Source: Nocardioides daeguensis
GTDB taxonomy: Bacteria; Actinomycetota; Actinomycetes; Propionibacteriales; Nocardioidaceae
Length of the DNA stretch: 64,000 bases
NCBI RefSeq assembly: GCF_019192965.1
Contig: NZ_JAHTKU010000027.1
Span: 20,488-84,487, forward strand
Reading direction: 5' to 3'
Below are positions 15,914 through 23,563 of this stretch, in pieces. Position 1 is the stretch's first letter. Each line of letters opens with the position of its first letter. A program made the position numbers and the translations under genes. Under the pieces are notes generated by a model. It was not told where the DNA came from. It did not search any database and saw only the letters and a program-made list of their open reading frames with translations.

Positions 15914-16587
15914 TGCCGAACAAGGACTTCAACACCCCGTGGAGCGACGTCCCCTCGCTGCTGTGGCCGGCGTACGTCGAGACCTGGACGATGGTCGGCA
16001 TCGTCATGGCCTTCGTCGTCGCGATCGGCACGCCGCTGGGGGTGCTGCTCCACAACACCTCGTCGTTCGGCCTCTTTCCCCGCGGACCGGTCTTCTCGGC
16101 GCTCAACGCGGTGATCAACGTCGGCCGCTCGCTGCCGTTCCTCATCTTGATGGCGGCGATCATCCCGTTCACCCGGCTGCTGGTCGGCACCACGATCGGC
16201 ATCGCGGCCGCCATCGTCCCGATGACGGTCGCCGGGGTCCCGTTCTTCGCCCGCCTCGTGCAGAACGCCCTGCGCGAGGTCCGCGGCGACGTCCAGGACA
16301 TGGCCCAGGTCTCGGGCGGCTCCACCCTGCAGGTCATCCGCAGCGTGCAGCTCTCGGAGGCCCTGCCGGCGCTCGCCGGCGCCCTGACCGTCAACACCAT
16401 CGCGATGATCGAGTACTCCGCGATCGCCGGCTCCATCGGCGCCGGCGGCATCGGCAACCTGGCCATCACCTACGGCTACAACCGCTTCGACGACCACATC
16501 ATGGTCGCCACCGTCGTGACTCTCATCGTCACGATCGCAGCGGTCCAGCTCCTCGGCGACCGCTGCGCCAAGGAACTCACTCGCTGA
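15913..16587 (+). CDS. metI: ABC importer permease, MetI family
   Basis: A 224-residue membrane subunit with five or six spans, including VGIVMAFVVAIGTPLGVLLH and the C-terminal VATVVTLIVTIAAVQLLGD. The binding-protein-dependent transport motif for ATPase contact is at about 150-170 (EVRGDVQDMAQVSGGS), and NTIAMIEYSAIAGSIGAGGIG is the strongly conserved MetI segment. The start overlaps the metN stop by one base. It forms a transporter with the adjacent MetN and the MetQ-like binding protein. Confidence 0.93.
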   Translation: MPNKDFNTPWSDVPSLLWPAYVETWTMVGIVMAFVVAIGTPLGVLLHNTSSFGLFPRGPVFSALNAVINVGRSLPFLILMAAIIPFTRLLVGTTIGIAAAIVPMTVAGVPFFARLVQNALREVRGDVQDMAQVSGGSTLQVIRSVQLSEALPALAGALTVNTIAMIEYSAIAGSIGAGGIGNLAITYGYNRFDDHIMVATVVTLIVTIAAVQLLGDRCAKELTR

Positions 16588-16746
16588 ACGCGGCGCACCG
16601 GCGCCGCACGGCGGACACCCCCGGCTCGGGGCGCTCCTCCGCTCCTGCCCCACCGGGGCACCCCTCCGCACCGGTCACTCCTCTCCGGTCACTCCACACC
16701 CGTCACTCCACACCCGTCCCTCGACACCTGAAGCAGGTACTCATCC

Positions 16747-17634
16747 ATGTCCCACGCCACCCCCTCCGACATCGAGGTCGCCAAGCGCCGACGTTGGCCG
16801 CTCCTCGCCGCGATCGTCGCGGTCGTGGTGATCGCCGCCAGCGCGATCTTCTACGCCAACGCCCGCGGCGACGACCGCTCCTTCAGCACCGAGCTCGAGG
16901 TCGCCACCTGGAGCACCGACATCGCCGCCGAGAACCTCCTGGCCTACATCGCCGAGGAGATCGCCCCCGACCACGGCATCACCATCAAGCCGGTCAAGAT
17001 CGACAACCTCGTCGAGATCAACCGGGCCGTCGACGCCGGCGACGTTGCCGGCAACTTCTTCCAGCACCAGCCCTTCCTCAACGACGCCATCGCGGCCAAC
17101 GGCTTCGAGCTCGAGCTCGCCGCGCCGGTCTTCACCTGGGACCAGGCCAGCTACTCCGACAAGTACGACAGCTGGGACGAGGTCCCCGAGGGCGCCACCG
17201 TCGCGCTCCGCGACGACCCGGCCGGCCAGGCCATCGCCCTGCTCGACCTCGCGTGGTCGGGCCAGATCACCTTGAAGCCGGGCAAGGACACCGTGGCCGG
17301 CCTGCCTCAGCTCTCCGACATCGAGTCCAACCCGAAGAACTACGAGTTCGTCCAGGTGCCGATCGGACAGCTGGCGCGCAGCCTGGCCGACGTCGACGTG
17401 GTCGTCGTCCACATCTCCGACGTGTACGCCGCGGGCCTGACCGAGGACCAGATCATCGACCGGCCCGAGGCCCCCAAGGGCAGCGAGGGCGGCCTGGTCG
17501 TCAGCACCAGGACATCGGAGGACCCCAACATCAAGAAGCTCATCGAGACCTTCTCCGACGAGCGCATCGCGGAGTTCCTCGAGACGACCGACAACGACCT
17601 GATCCGCGACACCCTCGGCCCGCGCACCAGCTGA
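16747..17634 (+). CDS. metQ: MetQ/NlpA family substrate-binding protein, membrane-anchored
   Basis: A 295-residue extracytoplasmic binding protein of the NlpA/MetQ family. The fold is recognisable from LEVATWSTDIAAENLLAYIAEE, the family block AGNFFQHQPFLND and IALLDLAWSGQITLK. The N-terminus has a basic start, then a single hydrophobic segment (PLLAAIVAVVVIAASAIFY), but no lipobox cysteine. Unlike most MetQ proteins it would be held by an uncleaved transmembrane anchor. The 159 bases before it hold direct repeats of a GTCACTCC-type unit but no gene. Ligand unknown; methionine or an organosulfur compound is the best guess from context. Confidence 0.88.
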   Translation: MSHATPSDIEVAKRRRWPLLAAIVAVVVIAASAIFYANARGDDRSFSTELEVATWSTDIAAENLLAYIAEEIAPDHGITIKPVKIDNLVEINRAVDAGDVAGNFFQHQPFLNDAIAANGFELELAAPVFTWDQASYSDKYDSWDEVPEGATVALRDDPAGQAIALLDLAWSGQITLKPGKDTVAGLPQLSDIESNPKNYEFVQVPIGQLARSLADVDVVVVHISDVYAAGLTEDQIIDRPEAPKGSEGGLVVSTRTSEDPNIKKLIETFSDERIAEFLETTDNDLIRDTLGPRTS

Positions 17635-17665
17635 GCACGCCGTTGGCCCACCGCCCCATCGCCGA

Positions 17666-17696
17666 ACGGGCCCGCCGGTCGACCCGGCGGGCCCGT
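17666..17696 (+). terminator. 13-bp perfect hairpin between metQ and the monooxygenase gene
   Basis: ACGGGCCCGCCGG and CCGGCGGGCCCGT form a perfect 13-bp stem with loop TCGAC, 31 bases after the metQ stop. It would terminate or dampen transcription into the following monooxygenase genes, or stabilise the 3' end of the transporter mRNA. Confidence 0.65.
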
Positions 17697-17735
17697 CCCG
17701 GCCTCCCCCCACCTCCGTCAGCCGAGAGAGATCCG

Positions 17736-19151
17736 ATGAGCAAGCGCCCCCTCTTCTACTCCGCGTTCGTCATGAACACCGCGTCCCACGTGCTGCACGG
17801 CCTGTGGCGTGCGCCCGACGCGCAGAACCACCGCTTCAACTCGCTGCGCCACTGGACCTCGGTGGCGGCCGAGGTCGAGCGCTGCGGCTACGACCTGCTG
17901 TTCTTCGCCGACGTCTTCGGCCTGCGAGCGCCGTGGAACGGCAGCTGGCGCAAGGCGGTCGAAGGCGGTATCCAGGTGCCGGTCAACGACCCGTCGGTCC
18001 TCGCGTCGGCGCTCGCCGCCGCGACCACCGACCTGGGCATCGTCTTCACCAGCTCGATCATCCAGGACCACCCGTTCAACTTCGCGCGCCGTATGTCGTC
18101 CCTCGACCACTACACCGAGGGGCGACTGGGCTGGAACGTCGTGACCAGCTTCAACGAGAACGTCTTCCGCAGCTTCGGTCACGACGGGATCCTCGACCAC
18201 GACGCGCGCTACGCGTGGGCCTACGAGTACCTCGACGTGGCCTACAAGCTGTGGGAGGGCTCATGGGACGAGGGTGCGCTGGTGCAGGACAAGAAGCGCT
18301 CGATCCACGCCGACCCGGCCGGGATCCACAAGATCAACCACGTGGGTGAGCGCTACCGCGTGGAAGGCCCACACTTCGTCTCGCCCTCGCCGCAGCGCAC
18401 GCCCGTGCTCTTCCAGGCGGGTGCCTCCCCGGCCGGCCAGCTGTTCTCGGCCCGCAACGCGGAGGGGGTCTACATCAGCAGCCCCCACCCCGCGGCCGCG
18501 GCCGCGCTCACCCAGGAGACCCGCGCCCTGGCCGCGGCCAACGGGCGCAACCCCGACGACATCCGGTTCGCCCAGGGCCTGTCGTTCGTCATCGGGGACA
18601 CCCACCGCGAGGCGGTCCGTCGCGAGGACGAGATCAAGCGCTACCTCGACCTCGAGGGCGTCGCCCTGCACGTGCTCGGCGACGCTGGGGTCGACCCGGG
18701 TGGTCGCTCGCTCGACACCCCGCTCAGTGAGCTCGGCGAGTTCAAGGGCGTCCGCGGCTACGCCCGCTGGGCGGCGGAGGCCTCGGGTAACGCGAACCCG
18801 ACCATCCGTGACCTGGCCTGGGTCATGGAGGGTGCCAACCGTGTCGTCGGCACCGCCGAGGAGATCGCGGACTACCTGGAGGAGTGGCGCGAGGCCGGGG
18901 TCGACGGCATCAACGTCTACCACGCGACGGTCCCGGGCACGTTCACCGAGGTCGCCGACCGGCTCTTCCCGACCTTGCGGGAACGTGGCCTGATCGCGAC
19001 GGAGAAGTCCGGCTCGCTGCGCCACAAGCTCTTCGGTCGCGGCGACCGGCTCCCGGACACCCACCCCGCCGCGGCGTACCGCGGGGCCTTCGCCGACAAC
19101 GACCTGCACAACGGGGTCGTCGAGGCCGACTCGGTCGGGGCGCCCGCATGA
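17736..19151 (+). CDS. NtaA/SnaA/DszA family FMN-dependent monooxygenase
   Basis: A 471-residue two-component flavin monooxygenase that uses FMNH2 from a separate reductase. Landmarks of the family are the start FYSAFVMNTASHVLHGLWR, the block TDLGIVFTSSIIQDHPFNFARRMSSLDHYTEGRLGWNVVTS, LFQAGASPAGQLFSARNAEGVYI, and the end region VDGINVYHA..GTFTEVADRLFPTLRERG. Relatives are DszA (dibenzothiophene sulfone), NtaA (nitrilotriacetate) and SnaA (pristinamycin). The neighbouring DszC-like, SsuD-like and flavin reductase genes favour an organosulfur substrate. The ATG at 17736 is preceded by GAGAGAG. The stop overlaps a 21-codon reading frame (ATGA). Confidence 0.9.
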   Translation: MSKRPLFYSAFVMNTASHVLHGLWRAPDAQNHRFNSLRHWTSVAAEVERCGYDLLFFADVFGLRAPWNGSWRKAVEGGIQVPVNDPSVLASALAAATTDLGIVFTSSIIQDHPFNFARRMSSLDHYTEGRLGWNVVTSFNENVFRSFGHDGILDHDARYAWAYEYLDVAYKLWEGSWDEGALVQDKKRSIHADPAGIHKINHVGERYRVEGPHFVSPSPQRTPVLFQAGASPAGQLFSARNAEGVYISSPHPAAAAALTQETRALAAANGRNPDDIRFAQGLSFVIGDTHREAVRREDEIKRYLDLEGVALHVLGDAGVDPGGRSLDTPLSELGEFKGVRGYARWAAEASGNANPTIRDLAWVMEGANRVVGTAEEIADYLEEWREAGVDGINVYHATVPGTFTEVADRLFPTLRERGLIATEKSGSLRHKLFGRGDRLPDTHPAAAYRGAFADNDLHNGVVEADSVGAPA

Positions 19152-19213
19152 CCGGGCCCAACCGCGCGTCGCGCCTGCGCGAGCGCGAGGCGGTGGCCGG
19201 ATGGCTGTCGTGA
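19148..19213 (+). other. 21-codon reading frame linking two flavoenzyme genes
   Basis: The ATG at 19148 overlaps the upstream monooxygenase stop (ATGA). This frame ends at 19213, where its TGA overlaps the GTG at 19210 that is in frame with the next gene. The short peptide has no recognisable feature. It may only carry ribosomes from one gene to the next, or be accidental. Confidence 0.3.
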
Positions 19214-20388
19214 CCACCGCGCGGGACGCCGCCGCCATCCTGGCGGGACTGCCGGACCTGCTGGCGCGCCTCGACGTCGGCGTCGCCGCACGCGAGCGCC
19301 GGCGCGAGCTGCCTCACGACGCGGTGGCAGAGCTGCGCCGGTCCGGGCTCCTCTCCCTGCGCATCCCGGTCGAGCACGGCGGCGCCGGCGGCACGATCGT
19401 CGACCAGATGCGGGCGGTGATGGCGATCGCCTCCGTCGACTCCAACCTGGCCCAGGGTGTGCGACCGCACTTCTTCTTCATCGAGGAGCTGCGAACTCAC
19501 GGGACCGCGGAGCTGGGAGCGCGCTGGTGGCCGCGCCTGGCGGCGGGCGCCGTCGTCGGCAACGCCCTCAGCGAGGCGACGGCCGCGCGTCCGGGCCTCA
19601 TCGCCAGCCGCCTGCGCCGCCAGGACGACGGCTCGTGGCGCCTGAGCGGCACCAAGTCCTACTCCACCGGCGCCCTCTTCGCCGACCTGTTGTTCATCTC
19701 CGGCAAGGACGACGATGACCAGGATCGAACGGTGCTGGTGCCGGTCGACCGCGAGGGCATCTCCCTGATCGACGACTGGGACGGCATGGGCCAGCGCACG
19801 ACCGCCACCGGCACCACTCAGCTGCGTGATGTGCGGGTCGAGCCGGAGGAGCTCGTCGCGCTCCGGACGCTGGAGGAGCGCTTCACCCACGTCGGGGGCC
19901 ACCGCCAGCTGTTCCTGGGGGCCGTGCTCGCTGGCATCGCGGAGAACGCCGCCCGCGAGGCCGCGGCGTACGTCCGCAGCAAGGCTCGCCCGAGCGCCCA
20001 CGGCCTCACCGAGACCGCAACCACCGATCCCTACGTCCTGCGCGCGGTCGGGGTCATCAGCAGTGCCGCGTTCGCCGCTCGGGCGTCGGTCCTCGCGGCG
20101 GCCGAGGCGCTCGACCGCGCCGCGGTGAGCCCCTGCGAGCAGGACGCACTCGCTGCATCCATCGACGTCGCACGTGCCCAGGCCGCGATCGCCGACCTGG
20201 TCCTGACCGCCACGCAGGCGGTCTTCGACACCGGTGGCGCGTCGGCCGTCCGCGACGAGCTCAACCTGCACCGGCACTGGCGCAACGCGCGCACCGTGCT
20301 GGCCCACAACCCCGTCGACTACAAGCGCAAGGTCGTCGGCGACTGGGTCGTCAACGCCACCGAGCCGCCCCGCAACTCCTACTTCTGA
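19201..20388 (+). CDS. Acyl-CoA dehydrogenase family flavoprotein, DszC/SfnB-like
   Basis: A 395-residue protein with the acyl-CoA dehydrogenase fold. The N-terminal helical domain is followed by the middle beta domain (GNALSEATAARPG, WRLSGTKSYSTGA) and the C-terminal four-helix domain, which ends in RHWRNARTVLAHNPVDYKRKVVGDWVV. That ending is typical of the DszC/SfnB branch, which oxygenates sulfur compounds with reduced flavin rather than dehydrogenating acyl-CoA. I list the ATG at 19201. The GTG at 19210, coupled to the preceding small frame, is equally plausible. It is flanked by other flavin-dependent oxygenases and a reductase. Confidence 0.87.
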   Translation: MAVVTTARDAAAILAGLPDLLARLDVGVAARERRRELPHDAVAELRRSGLLSLRIPVEHGGAGGTIVDQMRAVMAIASVDSNLAQGVRPHFFFIEELRTHGTAELGARWWPRLAAGAVVGNALSEATAARPGLIASRLRRQDDGSWRLSGTKSYSTGALFADLLFISGKDDDDQDRTVLVPVDREGISLIDDWDGMGQRTTATGTTQLRDVRVEPEELVALRTLEERFTHVGGHRQLFLGAVLAGIAENAAREAAAYVRSKARPSAHGLTETATTDPYVLRAVGVISSAAFAARASVLAAAEALDRAAVSPCEQDALAASIDVARAQAAIADLVLTATQAVFDTGGASAVRDELNLHRHWRNARTVLAHNPVDYKRKVVGDWVVNATEPPRNSYF

Positions 20389-20400
20389 GGACGCACACCC

Positions 20401-21507
20401 ATGACCCTTCCTCCGCCCGTCCTGCACTGGTACCTGCCCACCCACGGCGACTCCGCGACCATCGCCGAGAACACCGGAAGCGCCGACAGCCGCGCAAGCA
20501 CCCACCTCGAGCCCACGCTCGCCAACCTCGTCGACCTCGCACGCAGCGCCGAGGACCTCGGCTTCAGCTCCGTGCTCACGCCGACCGGGTCGCACTGCGA
20601 GGAGTCCTGGACCACGACCGCCGCCCTGGCCCAGCACGTCGAGCGCCTCCGGTTCCTCGTCGCGTTCCGCCCGGGCACCCTGTCGCCGACGCTCGCGGCC
20701 CAGAAGGTCGCCACCTTCCAGCGGCTGACCGGCGGGCGACTCAACCTCAACATCGTGAGCGGCGGCGACCCCGTCGACCAGGCGCGGTACGGCGACCCGC
20801 TGCCGCCGGCCCGGCGCTACGACCGCACGGCGGAGTTCCTGCGCGTGCTGCGCGGGATCTGGCGCGAAGGCACGTTCAGCCACCACGGCGAGCACTACGA
20901 CGTCGTCGACGCCACCACGGCGTACCCCGCTCCCTCCCCGACGGTGTACTTCTCGGGGTCCTCGGCCCCGGGCATCGCTGTGGCGGCCGAGCTCGCCGAC
21001 GTCTACCTGACCTGGGGCGAGCCGCCGGCCGCGGTCGGCGCCAAGATCGCCGCGGTGCGCGAGGCCGCAGCCGCCCACGGCCGGAACCTGCGCTTCGGGG
21101 TGCGCCTGCACACCGTGGCTCGCCCCACCGCCGAGGAGGCGTGGGCGAGCGCGGAGGCATTGCTCGCCGGGGTCACGCAGGAGCAGGTCGCCCGCGCCCA
21201 CGCCCGCTTCGCCGCCGCGGAGTCGGAGGGACAGAAGCGGATGGCCGCGCTCACCGGTGGCCGCTTGGGCGACGTGCGGGACCTGGAGGTCCACCCCGGC
21301 CTGTGGGCGGGCCCGGGCCTGCTGCGCGACGGCGCCGGCACCGCGGCCGTCGGGTCGTACGGGGAGGTCGCGGCGCTGCTGCGGGAGTACCAGCAGGTCG
21401 GCGTCGACGAGTTCATCCTGTCCGGCTACCCCCAGCACGAGGAGATCGTGCGGGTCGGCACCGGGGTCGCTCCCTTGCTCGGAGCCGACCGGCCGGTCGC
21501 CGCCTGA
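20401..21507 (+). CDS. LLM class flavin-dependent monooxygenase, SsuD-like
   Basis: A 368-residue luciferase-like barrel closest in pattern to alkanesulfonate monooxygenase SsuD: HWYLPTHGDSATI at the N-terminus, RFLVAFRPGTLSPTLAAQKVATFQRLTGGRLNLNIVSGGDP in the core, YFSGSSAPGIAVAAELADVYLTWGEPP and LSGYPQHEE near the end. SsuD enzymes release sulfite from alkanesulfonates using FMNH2 and oxygen. The flavin reductase gene follows after 35 bases. The ATG at 20401 is preceded by GAGG. Together with the upstream genes it suggests assimilation of sulfur from sulfonates or sulfones. Confidence 0.92.
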   Translation: MTLPPPVLHWYLPTHGDSATIAENTGSADSRASTHLEPTLANLVDLARSAEDLGFSSVLTPTGSHCEESWTTTAALAQHVERLRFLVAFRPGTLSPTLAAQKVATFQRLTGGRLNLNIVSGGDPVDQARYGDPLPPARRYDRTAEFLRVLRGIWREGTFSHHGEHYDVVDATTAYPAPSPTVYFSGSSAPGIAVAAELADVYLTWGEPPAAVGAKIAAVREAAAAHGRNLRFGVRLHTVARPTAEEAWASAEALLAGVTQEQVARAHARFAAAESEGQKRMAALTGGRLGDVRDLEVHPGLWAGPGLLRDGAGTAAVGSYGEVAALLREYQQVGVDEFILSGYPQHEEIVRVGTGVAPLLGADRPVAA

Positions 21508-21542
21508 GCGTCGCGAGCACCCATCGACCGAGAGGCCAGCTC

Positions 21543-22085
21543 ATGTCCAGTACCACCGTCGTCGCGCCACCTGCGCCGGATGCCCTGAGGACCAACCAGG
21601 ACCTCGACCCGCAGCGCCTGCGGGCGGCCTTCGGTGTCTTCCCCACCGGGGTCGTCGCCCTGGCCGCTTGCGTGGACGACCAACCGGTCGCCCTGGCGGC
21701 CAGCTCGTTCACCTCCGTCAGCCTCGACCCGCCGCTGGTGTCGATCTCGCTGGCCAACACCTCGAAGACGTGGCCCGACCTGCGGCGCGCCGGCCACCTC
21801 GGTGTGACCATCCTCGCCGAGCACCACGCCCTGCTGTGCCGCCAGCTGGCCGGACCGGTCGGCCAGCGCTTCACCGGGGTCGACCTCACCATCTCGCCCG
21901 AGGGGGCCGTCACGCTCGACGAGGGCCTGGCCCGCTTCGAGTGCACCGTGTACGACGAGGTCGGCGCCGGCGACCACACGCTGGTGCTGCTCCGTCTGCA
22001 CGCCGTCCACCACGCATCCGACGACACCGACGCGGGTCACCCGCTGGTGTTCCACCGCAGCGGCTTCGGCCGCCTCCACCACTGA
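21543..22085 (+). CDS. Flavin reductase family protein
   Basis: A 180-residue FMN-binding split-barrel reductase. LRAAFGVFPTGVVALAACVDDQPVALAASSFTSVSLDPPLVSISL is the family pattern, with the S-FTSVS-PPLV block that binds FMN. The end is the typical PLVFHRSGFGRL. It would supply FMNH2 to the three oxygenases encoded just upstream. The ATG at 21543 lies behind GAGAGG, while the longer open frame only shadows the preceding gene. The aldo/keto reductase gene starts six bases after its stop. Confidence 0.93.
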   Translation: MSSTTVVAPPAPDALRTNQDLDPQRLRAAFGVFPTGVVALAACVDDQPVALAASSFTSVSLDPPLVSISLANTSKTWPDLRRAGHLGVTILAEHHALLCRQLAGPVGQRFTGVDLTISPEGAVTLDEGLARFECTVYDEVGAGDHTLVLLRLHAVHHASDDTDAGHPLVFHRSGFGRLHH

Positions 22086-22091
22086 GGAACC

Positions 22092-22970
22092 ATGATCACC
22101 CGCACTCTCAACAACGGCGTCGACCTGCCCGCGCTCGGGCTCGGCGTCTTCCAGACCCCACCCGACGAGACCCGGGCGGCGGTCGAGACCGCGCTGTCCC
22201 TGGGCTACCGCCACGTCGACACTGCCGCGGTGTACGGCAACGAGCGCCAGGTGGGGGAGGCGATCCGCGCGTCCGGCCTGCCCCGTGAGGAGGTCTTCGT
22301 CGAGACGAAGATCTGGATCAGCGACTTCGGGTACGAGCAGGCGCTTCGCGCCTACGCCAAGAGCGCCCGCAAGCTCGACCTCGGCCACGTCGACCTGCTG
22401 CTGCTGCACTGGCCGCTGCCGTCGGCCTTCGACCGCACGCGGGAGGCCTATCGTGCGCTGGAGAAGCTGCTCGCCGACGGCGAGGTCCGCGCCATCGGGG
22501 TCAGCAACTTCCAGGTCCAGCACCTGCGTGACCTGCTCGCGGGCGCCGAGGTGGTGCCTGCGGTCAACCAGCTCGAGCTCCACCCGTACCACCAGCAGCG
22601 TGAAGTGCAGGCGCTCGACGCGGAGCTCGGCATCCTGGACCAGGCGTGGTCCCCGCTGGGCGGGGCGACGTTCTACCGCGACAGCGGCCACGCCAACCTG
22701 CTGGAGGACCCCGTGGTGAGTGGGATCGCGCACGACCTGGGCCGCACGCCCGCGCAGGTCCTCCTGCGCTGGGGCCTGCAGCACGGCCGCTCGGTCATCC
22801 CCAAGTCCGTTCGGCCGGAACGGATCGCGGAGAACCTCGACGTTCTCGGCTTCGAGCTGGAGGACGACCAGGCGGCCGCTCTCGACGCCCTCGACACCGG
22901 GCGCGCCGCTGGCCCGACGCCCGAGCAGGTCACGCTCGAGGACTTCCACCGCGACATCCCGGACGCCTGA
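22092..22970 (+). CDS. Aldo/keto reductase
   Basis: A 292-residue NADPH-dependent (beta/alpha)8 oxidoreductase. The catalytic tetrad is visible: D and Y in HVDTAAVYGNE, K in VETKIWI and H in LLLHWPLP. The NADP-binding end is KSVRPERIAENLDVLGFEL. It is probably the last gene of the organosulfur unit, only six bases after the flavin reductase. It could reduce the aldehyde released when an alkanesulfonate is desulfonated, an inference from position. About 130 bases follow without a gene, ending in a possible stress promoter. Confidence 0.9.
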   Translation: MITRTLNNGVDLPALGLGVFQTPPDETRAAVETALSLGYRHVDTAAVYGNERQVGEAIRASGLPREEVFVETKIWISDFGYEQALRAYAKSARKLDLGHVDLLLLHWPLPSAFDRTREAYRALEKLLADGEVRAIGVSNFQVQHLRDLLAGAEVVPAVNQLELHPYHQQREVQALDAELGILDQAWSPLGGATFYRDSGHANLLEDPVVSGIAHDLGRTPAQVLLRWGLQHGRSVIPKSVRPERIAENLDVLGFELEDDQAAALDALDTGRAAGPTPEQVTLEDFHRDIPDA

Positions 22971-23040
22971 GCGGTCCTCAGCGTCCGTCGAGGCGGACGC
23001 CGGCGACCCACGAGCCGTGGCCGGTCGTACGCCCTTCTCC

Positions 23041-23065
23041 GTGTTCCCGAGACGTCGGTGGGTAC
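23041..23065 (+). promoter_or_regulatory. Candidate sigma-B-type stress promoter
   Basis: GTGT (23041-23044), 15 bases, then GGGTAC (23060-23065). This fits the Streptomyces sigma-B pattern GNNT-N14-16-GGGTAY. It lies 35 bases before the PRC-barrel start. Confidence 0.4.
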
Positions 23066-23099
23066 CGCTGTGGGAACTCAACCAAGGGGGGGAAGTCTG

Positions 23100-23438
23100 A
23101 TGAGCAACGTGTGGAACTACCGCGAGACCTCGTGGCTGGAGGGTGGCGACCTCGTCGGCTACAGCGTGGAGGCGACCGACGGCTCGATCGGCAAGATCGA
23201 CAAGGCGACCAACGAGGTCGGGGCGTCGCACGTCGTGGTCGACACCGGGCCCTGGATCTTCGGCAAGCTGCGGCTCGTCCCGGCGGGTGCCATCACGGGC
23301 GTGGACCACGACGGGGAGTCGGTCATGGTCAACATGACGAAGGACCAGATCAAGTCGGCGCCCGACTACGACGCCGAGAGCTGGGGTGACGAGTCGCGCG
23401 ACCAGCACTCCGACTACTACGGGCCGTACTCCTGGTGA
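23100..23438 (+). CDS. PRC-barrel domain protein
   Basis: A 112-residue protein with one PRC-barrel: LVGYSVEATDGSIGKIDKATNEVGASHVVVDTGPWIFGKLRLVPAGAITGV is spread over residues 17-70, and the C-terminus is acidic and tyrosine-rich. Such small PRC-barrel proteins are common and stress-inducible in actinobacteria, but their role is not defined. The ATG at 23100 follows AAGGGGGGAAG. A possible sigma-B-type promoter sits just upstream and a very strong hairpin just downstream, so it is probably a single-gene unit. Confidence 0.87.
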   Translation: MSNVWNYRETSWLEGGDLVGYSVEATDGSIGKIDKATNEVGASHVVVDTGPWIFGKLRLVPAGAITGVDHDGESVMVNMTKDQIKSAPDYDAESWGDESRDQHSDYYGPYSW

Positions 23439-23474
23439 GCCTCGCCTGCGATCCGCGTCGGTGATCCGGCGCTC

Positions 23475-23507
23475 GGGAGGCGGTCGGCCCTGTGCCGGCC
23501 GCCTCCC
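23475..23507 (+). terminator. Strong GC hairpin after the PRC-barrel gene
   Basis: GGGAGGCGG and CCGCCTCCC form a 9-bp stem, extended inside by CGGC/GCCG after a one-base mismatch on each side. It starts 37 bases after the stop. No U-tract follows. Confidence 0.65.
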
Positions 23508-23563
23508 GCCGCGCTCCCGCGGTCCAGGCAGGTGGTTCGTGATCGCTCGTCTAGGTTCGACCT

